From contig JASXTE010000001.1 of the NCBI GenBank assembly GCA_030280995.1, positions 24,693,106 to 24,757,105 on the forward strand: a stretch of DNA of 64,000 nt, written 5' to 3'. The position numbers and the translations under genes were made by a program. Positions 59,831 to 64,000 of this stretch are shown piece after piece; the first letter of the stretch is position 1; every line of letters starts with the position of its first letter. Under the pieces are notes generated by a model, which had not been told where the DNA came from, ran no database searches, and was given only the letters and a program-made list of their open reading frames with translations. This stretch comes from Hemileia vastatrix (taxonomy: Eukaryota > Basidiomycota > Pucciniomycetes > Pucciniales > Zaghouaniaceae).

Positions 59831-60492
59831 TTCCATTTACCACCATTTCCACCTTCAATCAAAAAGAAATTGTGAGTATCAAGGGGGAGCTGAAGAGACA
59901 GTAAATAAAACTATGTTTACAGATGATTAAGTTTTTTTCTGTAAATATTCCTGAGATTTTTGGTGATTTTTCTTTAGCTAAAGATTTCAATGGCAATGAG
60001 AAAATTGTATTTTTTAAGGATTCATTTGAATAACCTGGTGTTAACATGAATCCTTATCAAAGGCTATGTTTTACGTGAAAGAATAAGGATAATAAAAAAA
60101 AGATAAAGATAAAAAAGAGTTGAGCAGAAAGAAAGGGATGTGAAACGACAGTAATACCTGTTGCAAGATATCTTGATTTGTCCTTTGTAATTTTTAAGGC
60201 CAATTTTTGGCTTGCTGTTGGCTGTTTCAGGACAGCCTGCGACACCACTTTCCCACGTAGTGTAACAGCAAATTCAAAAACAAAATAAATATGCCAAAAA
60301 AATTACATTCTCAGTGAATAAAACATGTGAATTGATCATTTGAAGAGTATGAAAAAAAAATTAAAATTGTGTTAAAAAATGTTGGAGTGTTATTGGAAGA
60401 ATTTTTGCCCTTATACTAGTTGATTGAGAAATAGAAGTGCTGGATATAGTCGGAGGTGAATCAACTTGTTCATCTTCATACAGCTCTAAAAA

Positions 60493-61626
60493 TTAATCTT
60501 TGAGGTCAGCAAGTAGGTTATGAAGTATAGTGCAACACAGAATCCAGTTGATCACCGCCTCCATTTCAGATTTATTTCTAAGAGGACAACTTAATTCCCT
60601 TAAAATAGAAAAACGGCCTTTCAAGATTGCAATAGAATGTTCAATACGGACTCTTGAATTTTCCAAATGATTGTTGAACTTGGCATTTTGACTGTCTTCT
60701 GAAGCTTCCCCCCAAAAATCAGGAAGTACATACTTTCCATTCACATAAGCAGAATCTGCAAGAAGATACTGATCTTCATCAAAGAATTTTTCAGGCTCAT
60801 TTGAAATTTGCATTCTTTGGAAGACATAGCAGTCATGAAATGAGCCAGGATATCCAGCAAAGAATGATATAAGTTTTTTGTTAATGTCACATATAAGCTG
60901 AACAGAAATTGAATATCTATAAAGAAGATACAGTTTTTTGTGTTAGTTTAAAAGAGAATGAAAGGAGTTGAAAATAATCTACCTCTTTTTACAGTCAAAG
61001 TAATTGTTTCCACCTTGAGCAGGTTTCTGGCTCAAAGGAATAGTAGTACCATCAACAAAACCAATACATCCTGGGAAGCCCTCTGCTTGCATAACCTGAG
61101 ATGATTCAAGTCGCTCTTCTTTTGATGGCCAGGTGAGAAGTTGAGATTCCAAGGAGTTGATTGAAGTGATGCATCGTTTGGTATAAGTGTTAACTGAACC
61201 ATACACTAAATAAAAGACATTTTCTAAATGTTTCAAAACGGCTCCGTTAGCATTGGAACCCAAACAACATAGTGTGATGGCCAATTGAATTGAAGGATGT
61301 CATTGTTCTTTTTGAGAATTATTGTGAAATATGGGATGATCCTGAATAAGCTCAAGCAATTTAAGGAAAAGTTACAGAGAAGTCCCGAACAACTGTCTAA
61401 AACTGGGTGTAGATAGGTTAAGAAGTGTTTGGATGGTGTACTTGGGGGTATGAAGTACTTGAGGCTTTCTGGGAAGAAGTTAATGTTTTGTGGCCATTTT
61501 TGATAAAAAGACAAAATCTTCTTCTAGATCAGAATTAGAATCGCAATCAGAGTCCAAGAGCAGTTCAAGATCCATGAAAGTCATTGATTTATGTAATTCA
61601 TCATGATTTGAAAGTGAGGAAGGCAT
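60493..61626 (-). pseudogene. PIF/Harbinger transposase (DDE_Tnp_4, HARBI1-like)
   Basis: From ATG 61626: acidic N-terminus (LELLLDSDCDSNSDLEEDF), then FRQ-type helix block RQLFGTSL.LFLKLLELIQDH and IQLAITLCCLGSNANG. The catalytic triad follows: first Asp in GFVDGTTIPL; second Asp in AGYPGSFHDCYVF, after a 60-70-bp intron near 60920-60985; and Glu in NSRVRIEHSIAILKGRF. It ends INWILCCTILHNLLADL. Cuts and joins the element ends. Broken by a frameshift after KMATKH and by two stops in the helix block (about 61374 and 61307); the catalytic half is intact, so inactivation looks recent. Same strand as the dioxygenase gene. Confidence 0.88.
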
Positions 61627-61915
61627 TACTCTTATATGATATGATATGAAAATGTAAATGATGTACAATGTTTTGAGTTATGAAGTGTTATTCTTCGGAG
61701 TGCTCTGTATGATTGGGATGATGCTGAAAAATCAGTGAAATAGGACTTTATGGTGAAATCAGCACTTTTGGTTGAGAAAGTGCAGATTTGAGTGAAATAA
61801 GTAACTTATTTCATTTTGAAACCCACTAGTTTTGGGGCTAGTGTGTTTTGAAAATCTGCACTTAAATAAGTGCAGATTTTTAAGTGTGGATTTTCCAGAA
61901 ATTACACCCCCTATT

Positions 61916-63600
61916 GAATTAGTAATTCCTTAAATTAATTAATTTTTCACTTAATTTAGTTACTATTGAATGGGATATCTAAAACAAATTAGTAATTACT
62001 GTTTTGGGCTTGAAATGATTACAAAAATAATTGCATGAAAATGTCATAATTATTGTTTCAGTTAAAAAACCTTAAGTACTCATTGTAATACATGTTAAGA
62101 TATATTAATCACAGTTCTCATGTTAAAATCTTGTTTAGTTACTCACTATTCTAATTAACTGGTTTGGGAATTGATGGTGGGAAAATTAGTTACTTACTCA
62201 TGGGTTAATTACTTGTTTCATATTTTTCTCTAAATATCCAAGTTTCACTTAGTTCTTTTTTTTATTTTGTTTCACTTCATTACTATTTTTTATATGCTCA
62301 TTTGTGGCACTTCAGAGGTCCCATTTCCTATAAAAAGGCCTTGGGTAAATTCCTTTAGCCCCATCACTTACAATTATCTTATCAATTTTTTTTACAATAC
62401 ATTATTACATTAATTATTTGTGGCACTTATCTGTCTTTTAATTGCTATATTAAAAACATTAAGGTTGCTTTAAGATTTTTAGTATTCAGTAGTTGATATT
62501 TAAGCAGAGCAGAATAAAATTAATTATTGGATCAGAATACCTATTAGACCACTGTCTTTTGTCTTGTCAACATTCCCAAAACTGTCATTGCACTCCCTTT
62601 AAATATTCTCCTTTTCCTTTTCCTCTTCTTTTATTTTTTTTCTTATTAGTTTTCCTTAAGTGCTTCCCCCTTCTCCTTTCTTTTCTTTTTCCTCTCTTCT
62701 TTTTCTCCTTCTTCTAGAATACCAGCCAATAAATTTTGTGATGATATGAAGCGTATATTTTTAACTTATTTTCAGAAAACTCCTGCTAATAATACTGAGT
62801 ATTTAATGAAGAGAAGATTTTTAATGAAAATATTTGATAATGATGTTGAAAGATTTCAAAGAGATTATTTATTTTGACTGTCTTCTCTTCTTTTATAACT
62901 TTATACTTTGATCTTTTAATTTGTTTTGGGTGCTAATAACTGTTATTGTCTTGAAGATTTTATTTCTTTTTATTTGTCATATAATCATCATATTTTGAAA
63001 TAAAAAAATTTTATAAACCATGTTTGCCTTGTGATAATTCCACTACTGAGAGCAAGGCTTGAATCCCATCAGACTCTCCTCTACCAGTCTCCTTTTTTTT
63101 CACAGCATGAGACAGTGGGCCTCCCTAGTGAGCTAAATACTTTTGATTCCATTACCATTGGGCTTCCCCCTGAGCTCAATACTCTGATTCCATTCATGCC
63201 ATAAGGTCCTCCAAGCTTCCACCTAAATAGTACACCAAAGAGACCCACTTAATCTGAATCCTATCCTTCTTCTATGATTCAGCATCAGAAAATTCAACTA
63301 AATTTCTAACCCTTTAAAATCACTCCTACTTTTATCATAATTTTCCAGACATTCCCAGCACCTATACTTTTTGACTTTTAAAGATCTCCATAAATAACCT
63401 TTTAAATCTTCATCTTTCTTTGATCCTAAATAAGTTCATTTAATGACATCTTCATTGCCTAAAGTTAGTTTCACTGTTTCATTGATGACTGAGTTGTCCA
63501 AATGAGTGAGTACCAGTTTGAGTACTGATGAACCAATGATAAATTAAGAATGACTGAATTGAATATCCCAATTGATTTATATTTCCAACTAATATCCTTG
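61916..63600 (+). other. Probable LTR/leader sequence of a retroelement
   Basis: No gene. A promoter-like CCTATAAAAAGG at 62330 is followed by AT/CT-rich leader, as in an LTR. It may be the remainder of the LTR started at 54226, and the 5' LTR of the ORF at 63898. Pyrimidine-rich stretch at 62600-62715. Confidence 0.4.
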
Positions 63601-63619
63601 AGATCCAAAATTTTAATCA

Positions 63620-63780
63620 ATTGCCAGTTTATAGTCTTGGTGGACAAAGTGAAAGCAGCTGTCCAGTTTAAGGTCATAGGTGTCCAATGATTGAAATTTT
63701 ACTGTTTGTTTCCAGTTTAAGGTCATTGTGGACCAAATACTATAATTACTTTCAAGTTTTAAATCATAGTGGACTAAAGA
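63620..63780 (+). repeat. CAGTTTA..GGAC motif array, second site
   Basis: Four copies of the 22-bp motif found at 48.9-50.2 kb (e.g. CAGTTTATAGTCTTGGTGGAC at 63624, CAGTTTAAGGTCATTGTGGAC at 63712), here just upstream of a gag-like start codon. Confidence 0.75.
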
Positions 63781-63897
63781 TTGTGCTTATTCTAACTGCC
63801 TACTACTATACTTGAGACTATTTTCACGACATTTTTCTCTCTTTCCTGATTTCCTATCCAGGTTATCCATTTTCATCCTAATTTTCTAATTTTGAAG

Positions 63898-64000
63898 ATG
63901 ACTCCTTCCAAGTTCATTGCTTATAGTGACCAAGCCTGTGATTACTGCTCCTTTACCCATCAAGAGTGCTCCTTCACGTATAACCAGAAAAGATATACCT
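63898..64000 (+). CDS. Gag-like Cys-motif ORF, start only
   Basis: ATG followed by 33 open codons to the window edge (MTPSKFIAYSDQACDYC..). The spacing C-x2-C-x6-C in ACDYCSFTHQEC matches the broken copy near 48260-48310. The function is not known; its position after the motif array and an LTR-like promoter suggests the first protein of a retroelement. Confidence 0.45.
   Translation, partial: MTPSKFIAYSDQACDYCSFTHQECSFTYNQKRYT

Larger units (their letters stand above)
54915..61912. mobile_element. 7.0-kb PIF/Harbinger element carrying SANT and Tet-like genes
   Basis: Imperfect inverted ends of about 48 bp: AGGGGGTGTCAGTTCTGG..ACACTTAA..AAGTGCAGATTT on the left, and its inverse ending ACACCCCCT on the right. 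ATT flanks both ends (54912-54914 and 61913-61915). A further subterminal AAGTGCAGATTT repeat lies inside each end. Cargo: SANT gene (+), dioxygenase (-), strand-switch repeat, transposase (-). All three genes are present but each has at least one inactivating change. Confidence 0.88.

Noticed and set aside
58679..59875. Poly-Gly, Val-Glu, Trp-Arg and Ser-Thr ORFs up to 385 codons
   Set aside because: Frames of the (CCACCT)n/(GGTGGA)n repeat; no unique sequence outside it.

Overview
The window looks like nuclear DNA of a basidiomycete, most probably a rust fungus (Pucciniales). The reasons are: AT-rich, transposon-crowded sequence; multi-exon genes with short GT-AG introns; a fungal PDAT (Lro1-type) gene and a fungal Lam/Ysp2-type sterol-transfer gene; chromodomain Ty3-type retroelements; PIF/Harbinger DNA transposons; and Tet-like 2OG-Fe(II) oxygenase domains of the kind greatly expanded in rust genomes. 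The species cannot be told from the sequence alone.

Layout. 1-1260 is a heptanucleotide satellite running off the left edge. 1261-5300 is repeat-rich: a 200-bp MITE, a decayed PIF transposase, a dispersed repeat and foldback hairpins. 5.6-20.8 kb is the host-gene island: a predicted secreted, Asn/Ser/Glu-rich protein of unknown function (5633-7354, +); a six-exon GRAM-VASt-TM sterol transporter (8895-13005, -); a small predicted four-helix membrane protein (14993-15744, +); and a 16-exon phospholipid:diacylglycerol acyltransferase (16958-20833, +). Two small elements built on the palindrome GGCACCTGCTAGCAGGTGCC flank the secreted-protein gene.

21.1-41.2 kb is a head-to-tail array of four copies of a DNA transposon with AGGGGGT-type ends. 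Each copy carries, tail to tail, a Tet-like dioxygenase gene (+) and a SANT-like/coiled-coil protein gene (-). Copy 1 keeps the dioxygenase core and an open SANT gene; copies 2-4 are decayed. 42.4-48.1 kb is an LTR retrotransposon with 1.47-kb LTRs and a perfect 5-bp target duplication, lacking recognisable gag, protease and reverse transcriptase. 48.1-54.2 kb is an older Ty3-type retroelement: Cys-motif (gag-like) remnant, an array of stem-loop-forming modules, a TGCATA-rich repeat, and an RNase H-integrase-chromodomain pseudogene. 54.9-61.9 kb is a 7.0-kb PIF/Harbinger element (imperfect TIRs, ATT target duplication) holding the same convergent SANT/dioxygenase pair plus a DDE_Tnp_4 transposase and a large GGTGGA/CCACCT strand-switch repeat. 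61.9-64.0 kb looks like LTR/leader sequence and the start of another Cys-motif gag-like ORF cut by the window end.

The main point of interest is the transposon-borne pair 'Tet-like dioxygenase + SANT-like coiled-coil protein'. It appears in the same convergent arrangement in two diverged transposon lineages and is physically linked to a Harbinger transposase in one of them. This suggests a mobile system combining DNA recognition, possible DNA-base oxidation, and transposition.
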